Position numbers and translations under genes: made by a program. A stretch of 30,866 nucleotides of DNA from Bacteroides sp. (GTDB lineage Bacteria > Bacteroidota > Bacteroidia > Bacteroidales > Bacteroidaceae), in NCBI GenBank assembly GCA_019414725.1, contig DXLM01000038.1, positions 1-30,866 of the forward strand, read 5' to 3'. Shown in pieces: positions 8,393 through 17,217 of this stretch (its first letter is position 1; each line of letters opens with the position of its first letter). Under the pieces are notes generated by a model. It was not told the origin of the DNA. It ran no database searches and worked only from the letters and a program-made list of their open reading frames with translations.

Positions 8393-11300
8393 TTAGAAAT
8401 CAATAGTCAAGCCAAAAGTATAAGTGGCTGCCAAAGGATAAACTCCCTCATCCCAACCAAAGTTTTGACTAATTTCCGGAGTGAATCCGTTAGAGGTAAA
8501 GTAAGTAAACGGACGATCAGCAGTCAAGCTAAGTTTAACTCCTGGCAATGTATAGCCTCCCATACGGATATTACGGAAATTATATGCCAACATAATATTC
8601 TGTATGCGGAAGAAGTTTCCTTTTTCAACAAAGAAAGAATTTGTATGGCTATTGTTCCATGCTTTCAGCATACCTTTTGCTGACGGATAAGTATTGGTAG
8701 AACCTTCACCTGTCCAACGGTTATCATAAAAGTCTTTATCGAAGTTGAAGTTTGCCTGAGTGTAACGTACAGCACGTTTACGATTATAAATTTCATTTCC
8801 AGCCTGTCCGAATGTTGACAGAGAGAATTCCAGATTCTTATATTGGAAACCTAAATTGAAACTATAAGTCAATCTCGGAATATTCGATCCTAAAATCTGA
8901 CGGTCCTTATCATCTATAACCTGGTCATTATTTATGTCTTCGTAAATAAAGTCACCTGGTTCCAGTCCATTCGCCTTAGCTATCGGGTCTGCATCAATCT
9001 GAGCCTGATTCTGATATACACCCAATACCTTATATCCATAATACGACTGCATTTCCTCTCCTACCAGATTTATGGTACGGCTCTCAGCGCTACCGCCATA
9101 AATATAAGGAGCACCATTCAAACTCTTTACACGGTTACGGAGAGTAGACAAGTTTACTCCAGCATAATAGCTGAAATCTTTGCCAATTTTATCACTCCAG
9201 TTTAATTGAATATCAACACCACTGTTTTCAATTTCACCATTGTTTCCAGCTAAAGTTTGAGTACTGAAAGGCAAGGTTGTGCTGATAACAGCATTCTTTG
9301 TCATACGATTATAATAATCTACATCAACATTCAGGCGGCTATCAAGTACAGCGAAGTTTACACCAACATTGAATTCTTCTACTTTTTCCCAACCTAACCA
9401 GCTAAAGTAGCTTGTATTCTGGAAACCAGGCAATGTAGTATTTCCAAATACACCTGAAGCAGATGTACCAGTTACAATTGAAGCAAATCCATCACTGGCA
9501 GAAACATGGTCATTACCAAGCTGTCCCCAGCTGGCACGTACTTTCATGTAGTCAATTACTTCTTGCTTCTTAAAGAAATCTTCATCACTCATTACCCATG
9601 CAGCACCCACAGAAGGGAAATATCCCCATTTGTTCTGATATTTGGAACTACCATCTGCACGCATTGTCAAAGACAATAAATATTTTCCTGCATAATCATA
9701 ACTAGCACGAGCAAAATAAGACAATCCACGATAGCAAGAACCGTCATCACTTACCTCACGTCCTGTTGCATTACCTTGAGTAAGATATAAATATTCATCA
9801 TAGTCACCGGGAACATTGGTTGCTTTTCCTTCCAGTTTGCGCATCTGTTCCTGACGAGCAGACTGTCCTAACAAGACATTCAGATTATGACTACCCCAAG
9901 AATCTGTATAAGTCAATGTATTATCCCATATATAATTATAATAATTTGTGTCTGTCTTGGTCAATCTTGATTCTGAATTCTGTTGCAACGAACTTACCAG
10001 ATAAGGCTGAACATATACACGTCCTCTTATCAATGAGAAGTCCTGGCTGTAACTTGTCTTGAATTTCAGTTTATTAGGAATTAAATTCAATTCTGCAAAG
10101 AAATTTGCCATAACCTGGAAGTTCTCATTCAGGCTATTATTATTGTATTTTGCAATAGCCACCGGATTCGAGAAGTTATTAGTAAGACCAATCTGCTGAG
10201 GAGAAGCAAATTTTTCAGGGAAAGCCTCATCATCCGAACGGCTATAATCGTATACCGGAATTAAAGAAGGCATATTGTATGCAGCCAGCCAAGCTGAATT
10301 TTCTGCATTGTACTGTTCTGAGTTACTGATAACAATGTTGCTTCCTACTTTCAACCAGTCTGTTGCTTCAAAATCAAAATTTGCACGGAAATTCAGACGG
10401 TTATAACTGTTTCGGGTATCCATGATACCATTCTGATACAGATAATTTACACCCACTGCATATGTTGCCTTCTCACTACCTCCGGCAATATCTACTCCAT
10501 GATTAGTCATCAATGCAGGACGCAGCAACTCATCATACCAGTCAGTATCAGCTCCAAAAGTCAACGAATCATAATTACCGCCGAATTTTTCGATAGAAGC
10601 TTTAACCAGCGGTTCATATGCCTGACGGTTAGCTTCAAGCACTAACGTAGCATATTCATGCGAATTAGCCATATCAAGCACATTGGTAGCAGTCTGTACA
10701 CCTACATAACCGTTATACGTAATCCGCGCTTTTGTATTACGCTTACCTTTCTTTGTTGTAATAATCACAACTCCATTGGCAGCACGTACACCATAGATAG
10801 CTGCAGCCGAAGCATCTTTCAATACAGAAATTTCCTGAATATCAGAATTGTTCAAGAAGTTAATGTTATCGTAGAACATACCGTCTACAACATAAAGAGG
10901 AGAAGTGTCACCAAATGACCCCAAACCACGGATAGTTACTTTCGGACCACTACCTGGAGCACCCGATGAAACGACATTCATGCCAGGAACTTTACCTTGC
11001 AAAGCCGACATCGGTGAAGTTGTAGCCTGAGAAGCAATCTGATCACTTTTTACAACCGAAATAGGAGCAGTCAAATCTTTAGCTTTACTGGTTCCATAAC
11101 CAATAACGACTACATCTTCCAACTTTTGAACATCATCAGAAAGCTCAACATTAACTGTAGTCTTACCATCGACTTTTACTTCGACGGTTTTCATACCAAT
11201 AAAACTGAAAACCAACGTTCCGTCTGCTGGAACGTTTTCAAGAACATACTTACCATCTACATCACAGATGGTTCCGAGCGTTGTGCCTTTCACTACAATA

Positions 11301-11428
11301 TTAGCACCAATTACAGGTTCCTTGAATGTTGCATCTGTAACAACACCTTGAACCGTTACCATTCGCTGTGCATAAGCGCCAACAACGAACAATAATGACA
11401 TCAGAATGAATACTAATTTTTTTTTCAT
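8393..11428 (-). CDS. susC: SusC-like TonB-dependent outer-membrane transporter
   Basis: From the ATG at 11426-11428 the protein has 1011 residues. An upstream in-frame ATG would add 15 residues but places the signal peptide (MKKKLVFILMS to GAYAQ) inside the chain and overlaps the promoter, so it is rejected. Order of domains: signal peptide, carboxypeptidase-D-regulatory-like domain (VQGVVTDATFKEPVIGANI), TonB-box region (VVVIGYGTSKA), plug (SVLKDASAAAIYGVRAANGVV), then the beta-barrel to the terminal aromatic-rich strand ending LTIDF. It imports oligosaccharides bound by SusD using TonB/ExbBD energy. It is the first gene of the susC-susD-GH144-GH3 unit. Confidence 0.96.
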   Translation of the reverse strand: MKKKLVFILMSLLFVVGAYAQRMVTVQGVVTDATFKEPVIGANIVVKGTTLGTICDVDGKYVLENVPADGTLVFSFIGMKTVEVKVDGKTTVNVELSDDVQKLEDVVVIGYGTSKAKDLTAPISVVKSDQIASQATTSPMSALQGKVPGMNVVSSGAPGSGPKVTIRGLGSFGDTSPLYVVDGMFYDNINFLNNSDIQEISVLKDASAAAIYGVRAANGVVIITTKKGKRNTKARITYNGYVGVQTATNVLDMANSHEYATLVLEANRQAYEPLVKASIEKFGGNYDSLTFGADTDWYDELLRPALMTNHGVDIAGGSEKATYAVGVNYLYQNGIMDTRNSYNRLNFRANFDFEATDWLKVGSNIVISNSEQYNAENSAWLAAYNMPSLIPVYDYSRSDDEAFPEKFASPQQIGLTNNFSNPVAIAKYNNNSLNENFQVMANFFAELNLIPNKLKFKTSYSQDFSLIRGRVYVQPYLVSSLQQNSESRLTKTDTNYYNYIWDNTLTYTDSWGSHNLNVLLGQSARQEQMRKLEGKATNVPGDYDEYLYLTQGNATGREVSDDGSCYRGLSYFARASYDYAGKYLLSLTMRADGSSKYQNKWGYFPSVGAAWVMSDEDFFKKQEVIDYMKVRASWGQLGNDHVSASDGFASIVTGTSASGVFGNTTLPGFQNTSYFSWLGWEKVEEFNVGVNFAVLDSRLNVDVDYYNRMTKNAVISTTLPFSTQTLAGNNGEIENSGVDIQLNWSDKIGKDFSYYAGVNLSTLRNRVKSLNGAPYIYGGSAESRTINLVGEEMQSYYGYKVLGVYQNQAQIDADPIAKANGLEPGDFIYEDINNDQVIDDKDRQILGSNIPRLTYSFNLGFQYKNLEFSLSTFGQAGNEIYNRKRAVRYTQANFNFDKDFYDNRWTGEGSTNTYPSAKGMLKAWNNSHTNSFFVEKGNFFRIQNIMLAYNFRNIRMGGYTLPGVKLSLTADRPFTYFTSNGFTPEISQNFGWDEGVYPLAATYTFGLTIDF

Positions 11429-11460
11429 GAATTGATTAAAGTTATGATTCAAAACGATGG

Positions 11461-11492
11461 CAAAGGTGAACATAAACTTAACGATTCACAAA
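11461..11492 (-). promoter_or_regulatory. susC promoter (-33/-7)
   Basis: On the minus strand TTTG (11492-11489) is followed after exactly 20 bp by CACCTTTG (11468-11461), one base off the -7 consensus TAnnTTTG. The off-consensus -7 box fits a promoter that needs an activator. The start codon lies 33 bp downstream of the box. Confidence 0.6.
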
Positions 11493-11509
11493 AAAAGTAA
11501 TACGACGTT

Positions 11510-11553
11510 ACTACTTCGAGCCCTTTTCACACTACTTTTTTACTACTTTTTTC
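11510..11553 (-). promoter_or_regulatory. Tandem ACTAC boxes upstream of susC (candidate activator site)
   Basis: Plus-strand reading: ACTACTTTTTT occurs twice head to tail (11531-11541 and 11542-11552), and ACTACTTCGAG lies at 11510-11520. Box starts are 21 and 11 bp apart, close to two and one helical turns. They lie 42, 63 and 74 bp upstream of the -7 box. A one-mismatch inverted copy (AAAAAAGTAAT) sits at 11491-11501. The same type of box occurs before the GH43-like gene, so this is probably where the adjacent HTH regulator binds. Confidence 0.6.
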
Positions 11554-11588
11554 AGCTAATCAACATTAATAATCAGGTAATTAAAGTA

Positions 11589-14438
11589 TCACTTCAGTTC
11601 TATCAAAAAGTCAACCAAACTCATGCCATCGGGTACTTCCATACGCTTTCTGATACGATAACGAGCTGCCTCTACACCTCGTATTGTCAGATTTGTCATT
11701 TGAGCAATATCTTTAGTGGAAAGGTTCAGGCGCAAAAAGGCACAGAACCGTAAATCGGTTGCCGTCAAGCTCGGATAGCGTTCACGTAACGTACGGAAAA
11801 AGCGCTGATGAATCAAGTCAAAATTCTGTTGGAAAACTTCCCACGAATCCTCTTCTACTATATTTTCATTAATTTGCTTCAGTACCAGTTCCATGTTTTT
11901 ACGCCCGCACTGCGATTTCGCTAACTGCTCCTGCACAACCAGACGAAGTTTCTCCAGCATTTCCTGCTTGGCAAATGTTCCTAATGCCATACTGGCAAGC
12001 TCTTTTCCCTTGAGCGACAACTCTGCCTCCAGCAATTTTTTCTGCTGTTCAGCTATCAGTCTTTGCTGCTCACTCAATTTAATATTCTGCTCTATTTTAT
12101 GTGCTTCATATTCCTTTCTCTTCTTTTCAGCAACAACCTTTCCCCGCCATCGGGCCACACCGTAAACCAATCCTCCCAACAGCAAAAGATATAAAAACAA
12201 CATCGGATAAGACATCCACAGAGGTTTATTGATAACAAAAACATACTCCGTTTCATCCAATAAACGGCCATCATCACTATATACCCCAGCCCACAGAGTG
12301 TATGTATCAAACTCCAGACTTCCAAAGTGAACGGACGGGAAGGAAGAATCTTCTACCAAAAGCTGATTATTGGCATACAGCTTAAATTTAAAACGAATAG
12401 CCGGCTGATCATAACACGGATAAGATAAAAGAACAGATATGTCACGATAATCACTGGAAATTGTCGTTTTCTGCGATAAATCCAATGCCAGTTCTTTACC
12501 GGATGAAGAAGAAGCCAATATTTGCCGGATTTTTAAACCAGACAAGGCCTTCTGACCTATATATTGTTCGTTCAAATGCAAACAAGCTATACTATTATTC
12601 AGATTCAAATAACAATCGTTTCCATCTACATATATTTTATTATTCCCTTCAATACAAGGAGAATTGAACATTTCTACCGGAATACGACGCTTAATTACAA
12701 ATTTTCCTTCCTGATAAGCCAGAAGAACATATTCATGTGAATTTATCAGCCACAGCATTTCATTATTATGCACATCTACGGCTGTATGAGCATCTGTCAA
12801 AAACGGAACAGAAGTATTCAACAAATCATAAGGCTTGATTTTCCGTTCGATATCATCGTACATGAAATATCCTTCTGTATTGGAAAAGACGATACGCCCT
12901 CTAATCTTCATTACATGAATTTTGCCAGACTTCTGCTTGCCTCCCAACGTATGAATATGCTCCAAATCTTTTATGCGATGCAAATCATCATCCAGTTTGA
13001 TACGATAAAGTCCATTGTACATGTGTGAAGCCCAGATTGTTCCAGTACCATCAACTTCCAGCGACTTAATCGGCGCATAAAAATCCTGTACATTATGCGA
13101 TAGTTTCCATATCCCTGCTTGTTTCTTCCAGATACGCAACTCCGCATAAGAGGCCTCTACCAGCACTTCTTGTCCGTTAATAGACGCCTCAACAATACAT
13201 GTACTATTTAACGCTCCGGGAACAGACTGAATACTTCCATTCTGTTCCACAAGCATCGTAGACATATCATTTCCAATAAATATCTGAGAGTCAATTTGTT
13301 TTACATACCAATTCTGACCAGACGTATGCGGGAGAAGATGAATTTCACTTGTACGCCTGTTATATTCATAAGCTCCCTGATTGGTAGCCAAATAAATTTT
13401 TTCTCCTACCCTTTCCACTCCATAAACCATACCGATACTCAAATCTCTGACAGAAGGAGTGAGCAGTGTTATAGAAGTATTGGTATGAACAAAAGAAATA
13501 CCATCATCCAGTGCTGCCCAAAGATTATTTTCCCTATCTCCGAACAGTCCCATTACAGAATTATTGTTCAATTGATTATCCCTGTTAAGATGCCAAAGCA
13601 GATGTCCTTTCTTATCTACTCCATAAATACCATCCAGAATCGTACCAATAGCCAATATAGAATCCCCAACCATTACAGCCCGGTTGCCTTTTGCCCATCT
13701 CAACTGAGCGTCTATATCCGTACGAAGTGCAGAAACAGTACCATGTTCATACACAAACAATCCACTGTCGACAGTAAGCAAAACCATTCCGCTATTTCCA
13801 TAAGGCAATATTGCTACTACATTGTCATTACCTACAGCTGTACGCTCCAAAAGAAGATGAAAACGTTGCCCGTCAAACTCATAGAAACCTCCATTAATCA
13901 TCTGAGCATAAACTTTTTCATGACAAGTATAAAAATACAAAGGGCGGAATCCACTTTTTCTGTCCATGTAGCTGACAGCTTTTCCATCGTACGAATACCA
14001 GCCGGTAAACGACTGGAAATAGATTTTTTCTCCCAAACGTACGATATGCCAGATTTCATCGTTAGAACTTATTTTATCTTTAATTCCAGCACTCAAAGAA
14101 TGATATTGCATTTGTCCATCCGTCTTCCGAATAAAGTAACCGAACTCTTCGAAAGAACCAATATATACTCTATCGCCATCAACAAAAACAGAACGGACAA
14201 TATATCCACCGGGAACCCGGTGAAGTTCCCAGGAAAAACCATCGTAGACCAGCAAGCCATTATTATTACCAAAATACATTACTCCATCGTCACCTTGCGC
14301 ACACGCCCAGTTCTGATGACCTCCCTCATAATCTTTTACCGTATAGTTTGTAATGGCAGGAATAAAATCAGCTCCCCAGACCTGAGAAAAGGGAAGAAAC
14401 GAAAGTATTAGAAGTATCTTCAATAGTACTGACTTCAT
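11589..14438 (-). CDS. One-protein transmembrane PUL regulator: propeller sensor plus LuxR-type HTH
   Basis: A 949-residue protein. In order: signal peptide (about 1-22), a long beta-propeller region of two-component-regulator repeats (about 30-620; for example MYFGNNNGLLVYDG), a Y_Y_Y-type immunoglobulin-like domain (about 640-735), one membrane segment (about 742-763, PMLFLYLLLLGGLVYGVA), a charged glutamine-rich coiled coil (about 767-840) and a C-terminal HTH (about 888-949: TATDLRFCAFLRLNLSTKDIA, then GVEAARYRIRKR). There is no histidine kinase or receiver domain, so it differs from hybrid two-component sensors. It probably senses periplasmic oligosaccharide and binds DNA while in the membrane. 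It lies directly upstream of susC, and the ACTAC boxes before susC and the GH43-like gene are its likely targets. Confidence 0.88.
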   Translation of the reverse strand: MKSVLLKILLILSFLPFSQVWGADFIPAITNYTVKDYEGGHQNWACAQGDDGVMYFGNNNGLLVYDGFSWELHRVPGGYIVRSVFVDGDRVYIGSFEEFGYFIRKTDGQMQYHSLSAGIKDKISSNDEIWHIVRLGEKIYFQSFTGWYSYDGKAVSYMDRKSGFRPLYFYTCHEKVYAQMINGGFYEFDGQRFHLLLERTAVGNDNVVAILPYGNSGMVLLTVDSGLFVYEHGTVSALRTDIDAQLRWAKGNRAVMVGDSILAIGTILDGIYGVDKKGHLLWHLNRDNQLNNNSVMGLFGDRENNLWAALDDGISFVHTNTSITLLTPSVRDLSIGMVYGVERVGEKIYLATNQGAYEYNRRTSEIHLLPHTSGQNWYVKQIDSQIFIGNDMSTMLVEQNGSIQSVPGALNSTCIVEASINGQEVLVEASYAELRIWKKQAGIWKLSHNVQDFYAPIKSLEVDGTGTIWASHMYNGLYRIKLDDDLHRIKDLEHIHTLGGKQKSGKIHVMKIRGRIVFSNTEGYFMYDDIERKIKPYDLLNTSVPFLTDAHTAVDVHNNEMLWLINSHEYVLLAYQEGKFVIKRRIPVEMFNSPCIEGNNKIYVDGNDCYLNLNNSIACLHLNEQYIGQKALSGLKIRQILASSSSGKELALDLSQKTTISSDYRDISVLLSYPCYDQPAIRFKFKLYANNQLLVEDSSFPSVHFGSLEFDTYTLWAGVYSDDGRLLDETEYVFVINKPLWMSYPMLFLYLLLLGGLVYGVARWRGKVVAEKKRKEYEAHKIEQNIKLSEQQRLIAEQQKKLLEAELSLKGKELASMALGTFAKQEMLEKLRLVVQEQLAKSQCGRKNMELVLKQINENIVEEDSWEVFQQNFDLIHQRFFRTLRERYPSLTATDLRFCAFLRLNLSTKDIAQMTNLTIRGVEAARYRIRKRMEVPDGMSLVDFLIELK

Positions 14439-14463
14439 AGGAATTTTTTATAACATTTAAGTA

Positions 14464-14471
14464 CAAAGATA
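14464..14471 (-). promoter_or_regulatory. -7 box for the regulator gene
   Basis: The minus strand reads TATCTTTG, a full match to TAnnTTTG, 25 bp before the regulator start codon. No good TTTG -33 element is seen at 19-21 bp spacing. No ACTAC box is present, which suggests basal rather than self-activated expression. Confidence 0.5.
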
Positions 14472-14516
14472 CACGATTTATTAAAATTCAATCATATCCA
14501 TATACAGATTTTGCAG

Positions 14517-14562
14517 ATAAAACAAAAGTCATTCATAGCTTGCTGTGCTACGAATGACTTTT
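14517..14562 (-). terminator. Intrinsic terminator after the GH43-like gene
   Basis: AAAAGTCATTCATAGC (14524-14539) pairs with GCTACGAATGACTTTT (14547-14562) with one mismatch around a 7-nt loop. On the minus strand it is followed by a T-rich tail (GTTTTATC). It insulates the regulator gene from the upstream gene. Confidence 0.8.
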
Positions 14563-14591
14563 ACAAATTCCCGTTCTATATTCTCTTTTTC

Positions 14592-16325
14592 TTATTTACA
14601 ATGTAATATTTCAGAACGTTCGGCTACTCCATTCTCATTGAATGCCTCCACGCAGAAATAATAATCCTGTGTTGTTGTAAGCGAACGCATAAATAATTCA
14701 TTTTCATCGTATACCATCCACGAGCTATACAACTTATCTGGAGCAATTCCCCATAATACATTATATCCTTGTGCACCTGGAACAGGTTTCCAACTGATAG
14801 CTACATCTCTGCGGTCCGCCTGACGAACCAGTTTTAATCCGTCAACTTTTTTAGGAGCCTTTCCTGTTCCTTTACCAAAAATACGCAATTCTGATATAGC
14901 CAGATGAGGGGTAGGTACATGAAGATTACGGTAACGTACATATCTGACTTTTGCAGGATGTGCCAGTTCGACATAGTCATTCGGAGTATCTTTGTAGCTT
15001 CTACGACGATCTACCAGAATCTTCCAATTTTTACCGTCGGATGAGCCTTCTACATAATAACGATGATATAATCCCTCATAGCGTCCATACATATTGCTCT
15101 GATAATCATGATAATTAATCTGCACAGCACATACTTCAGCTTCTTTCTGCAAATCAATCATCACCCACTGATTATCATTATTAGCTTCAGCAAGCCAAAA
15201 AGATTTTGTCTTTTCATCGGTCAAGGCAGCAGGAGTATATTCTTTTACATAAGAAGAAGCTGTGACAGGCTTCTTGTATGAAAGCAACATCCAACCGCGG
15301 AACTCTCCTTTTTTCCCTGGTACGGCTGGAGCATAATGAGGATAATCTCCAAAACGAGTATCACAGAACATAATACCGTCATTATCAAAACCCATAGGAA
15401 ACATACAAAGACGACGCTCCCAATTTACATTGATAGACAAAGACATAGATGCAAAATGCCAATATGTACTGTCAGGACCAAGTACACTGCTTCCATGACC
15501 TGCTCCATTCATAAAGCCACCAGGTTTATACGATACCGGATTATGTTTCTGATACGTATAAGGGCCCATTGGATGATCGGCTACATAAACTCCGTCACCG
15601 TATACATTAAATTCGGTTCCGGGAGAACCATATTGCAAATAATACTTTCCATTGTGTTTAGTCATCCAGGGGCCTTCTATAAAACCTCCCAGATCAGAGT
15701 CGCTTACATGATTTTCTCCAAATCGTTCCCAACCGTGATTTGCCAAATCAAGTCCAAAAAGCTCTTTCTTTTCTCCTTTTGGCAAGAAACGATGGTTACG
15801 ATCCAATTCTATTCCTCGAATAGGGAAAACATTCGATGATCCCCAGAACATATAAGCTTTACCATCATCATCTATAAATAAATCCGGATCCTGCAAATCG
15901 TGCAAAATAGCAGGAACTCCTTTCCAGTCACCTTTCTTTGGATCATCTGTATAAAGCACACTCATTGACCCAGAGGGATCGCCGCATACATATAGCAATG
16001 AATCTTTATAATTATGTGCAGCAGGAGCGTTACATCCCTGCGGATACCAGTTGGCAGGAGCCGGAATAAAATTCCAGTTTTGCAAATCTGTAGAATGCCA
16101 GTAGCCATGTGAACGAGTGACAAACATATAATACTCACCACGAAATTCCACAACGGCAGGATCGGCTCCCGAACGATATGAAATATCCTTATCCGAATTG
16201 TAAATCATATATGTATAATCTACATTCAGCGGATTACAAAAAGTTTCCATACGGGTATTCTGAGCAAAAAGCGGCAAAGTCAAAGCCGCACAAGAAATGG
16301 ATAACAAAAGTGTATTCAGTTTCAT
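14592..16325 (-). CDS. GH43-like glycosidase with F5/8-type C (CBM32-like) and Fn3 domains, secreted
   Basis: A 577-residue protein with a signal peptide ending near LFAQ (about residue 22). A five-bladed propeller of clan GH-F type spans about 28-345. The expected three acids are in place: Asp55 (RSGADPAVVEF), Asp146 (LQDPDLFIDDDG) and Glu217 (GGFIEGPW). A discoidin/F5/8-type C domain follows (about 350-485, with WVMIDLQKEAEV and HLAISELRIFG), then an Fn3-like domain (about 495-577). GH43 enzymes usually remove arabinofuranose, xylose or galactose side groups; subfamily and substrate cannot be set here. It has its own promoter and terminator but shares the ACTAC boxes with susC, so it probably belongs to the same regulon. 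Confidence 0.85.
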   Translation of the reverse strand: MKLNTLLLSISCAALTLPLFAQNTRMETFCNPLNVDYTYMIYNSDKDISYRSGADPAVVEFRGEYYMFVTRSHGYWHSTDLQNWNFIPAPANWYPQGCNAPAAHNYKDSLLYVCGDPSGSMSVLYTDDPKKGDWKGVPAILHDLQDPDLFIDDDGKAYMFWGSSNVFPIRGIELDRNHRFLPKGEKKELFGLDLANHGWERFGENHVSDSDLGGFIEGPWMTKHNGKYYLQYGSPGTEFNVYGDGVYVADHPMGPYTYQKHNPVSYKPGGFMNGAGHGSSVLGPDSTYWHFASMSLSINVNWERRLCMFPMGFDNDGIMFCDTRFGDYPHYAPAVPGKKGEFRGWMLLSYKKPVTASSYVKEYTPAALTDEKTKSFWLAEANNDNQWVMIDLQKEAEVCAVQINYHDYQSNMYGRYEGLYHRYYVEGSSDGKNWKILVDRRRSYKDTPNDYVELAHPAKVRYVRYRNLHVPTPHLAISELRIFGKGTGKAPKKVDGLKLVRQADRRDVAISWKPVPGAQGYNVLWGIAPDKLYSSWMVYDENELFMRSLTTTQDYYFCVEAFNENGVAERSEILHCK

Positions 16326-16347
16326 AGCTATATAAATTTCGTTTCGC

Positions 16348-16355
16348 CAAAAGTA
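16348..16355 (-). promoter_or_regulatory. -7 box for the GH43-like gene
   Basis: The minus strand reads TACTTTTG, a full match to TAnnTTTG, 23 bp before the start codon. No TTTG is found at the -33 position; an ACTAC box (16370-16374) lies there instead, which fits activator dependence. Confidence 0.6.
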
Positions 16356-16369
16356 GATACATTTTTACG

Positions 16370-16440
16370 ACTACCACTCATCGGCAACTACTACAAGAAT
16401 ACGTTTTCCTTGTTATCCAACCTACTTTTTACTACGTTTA
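16370..16440 (-). promoter_or_regulatory. ACTAC boxes upstream of the GH43-like gene (candidate activator site)
   Basis: Plus-strand boxes: ACTAC at 16370, overlapping ACTAC at 16387 and 16390, CCTACTTTTT at 16421 and ACTACGTTTA at 16431. Steps from 16370 to 16390, 16421 and 16431 are 20, 31 and 10 bp, all near whole helical turns. The tandem pair lies 66 and 76 bp upstream of the -7 box, close to the 63 and 74 bp seen at susC. Confidence 0.55.
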
Positions 16441-16516
16441 CCTTATGTATATCGTTATAAAACAAGGACTTAGGCAAGCATCAGTCTATCAGTCTATACA
16501 AATGAAAAACAGGAAC

Positions 16517-17008
16517 TTAATAAAGAGTCCCATCGAAGTTAATCAAGAGTTCAGAGTCAGGCTCATCAAATTCCACATAAAAATAATCATTACGATCCGA
16601 CCAGTCAAAAAGTTTCACATCATCCACCTTTTTCCCTTTTGCTGCAATAGTTTCTCTAACAGCACGAGGAACAACCAAAGAAGAAGAATCCTGATAATCC
16701 TTCGTCACATCAAACTCAGAACGTACCCATTTTCCTCCTTGAGTGATATATGTCTGCGCTTCTACTTTATCGAGTACAATATGCTGCCCGTTTTCTGAAT
16801 ACGTTCCACTATATATAAATTCAGCTTCATAAGCACCGACCAATATTTCCCATTTGACATTTTTCACATCCGGATATTTTTGTTGAAAAGCATTTACAAC
16901 CTCTTCAGATGGAGTAAGAGTTACATTTACATCATCCTTGCTGCATGAAGGGAGAACCAAGAACAATGCTGTCATCAGCATTACAAATGTGATTTTTAAA
17001 GTTTTCAT
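16517..17008 (-). CDS. PepSY-like (BLIP-like fold) lipoprotein of unknown function
   Basis: A 163-residue protein with lipoprotein signal LVLPSC (Cys22), followed by SKDD. The body has two similar alpha-plus-beta units of the PepSY_like (PF11396) kind: VVNAFQQKYPDVKNVKWEI (about 37-55) leading into strands, and AVRETIAAKGKKVDDVKLFDW (about 115-135) leading into strands. It ends with LLINFDGTLY, typical of this family. Such proteins are common periplasmic lipoproteins in Bacteroidetes and their function is not known. It is divergent from the DUF1599 gene and has no evident tie to the polysaccharide locus. Confidence 0.75.
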   Translation of the reverse strand: MKTLKITFVMLMTALFLVLPSCSKDDVNVTLTPSEEVVNAFQQKYPDVKNVKWEILVGAYEAEFIYSGTYSENGQHIVLDKVEAQTYITQGGKWVRSEFDVTKDYQDSSSLVVPRAVRETIAAKGKKVDDVKLFDWSDRNDYFYVEFDEPDSELLINFDGTLY

Positions 17009-17185
17009 AAAATCTTAATTTTTCAGGTTAGGTTTAGTTACATAAAAATAATACAGACAACATCATACAAAAATCTTTTGTTCAAGCAATTAGAGTTTAT
17101 TAAGTTTTCATCCTTTTTTCTACAACTCCAATCCACCTAAACGACAAATGTTGCATTTTTATTGCGCGGTTTTTCTGAAAAATCG

Positions 17186-17193
17186 TAACTTTG
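17186..17193 (+). promoter_or_regulatory. -7 box for the DUF1599-tpiA run
   Basis: TAACTTTG fully matches TAnnTTTG, with ATTG 21 bp upstream (17161-17164) as a weak -33 element. The extended sequence TCGTAACTTTGC is identical to that at the MATE gene promoter. The start codon follows 24 bp after the box. Confidence 0.65.
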
Positions 17194-17217
17194 CGACATA
17201 TATTTGGATTATAGTGT

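Noticed and set aside
11429..11473. 15-residue N-terminal extension of SusC
   Set aside because: It would put the signal peptide inside the chain and overlap the -7 box; the ATG at 11428 is better.
13296..14411. 371-codon plus-strand open frame
   Set aside because: It lies wholly antisense to the regulator gene, has a composition typical of a shadow frame (rich in Ile, Ser, Thr, Asn) and no domain, while the minus-strand frame shows clear domains.
16481..16496. Tandem TCAGTCTA repeat
   Set aside because: Only two copies of 8 bp, not placed like a control site; probably chance.
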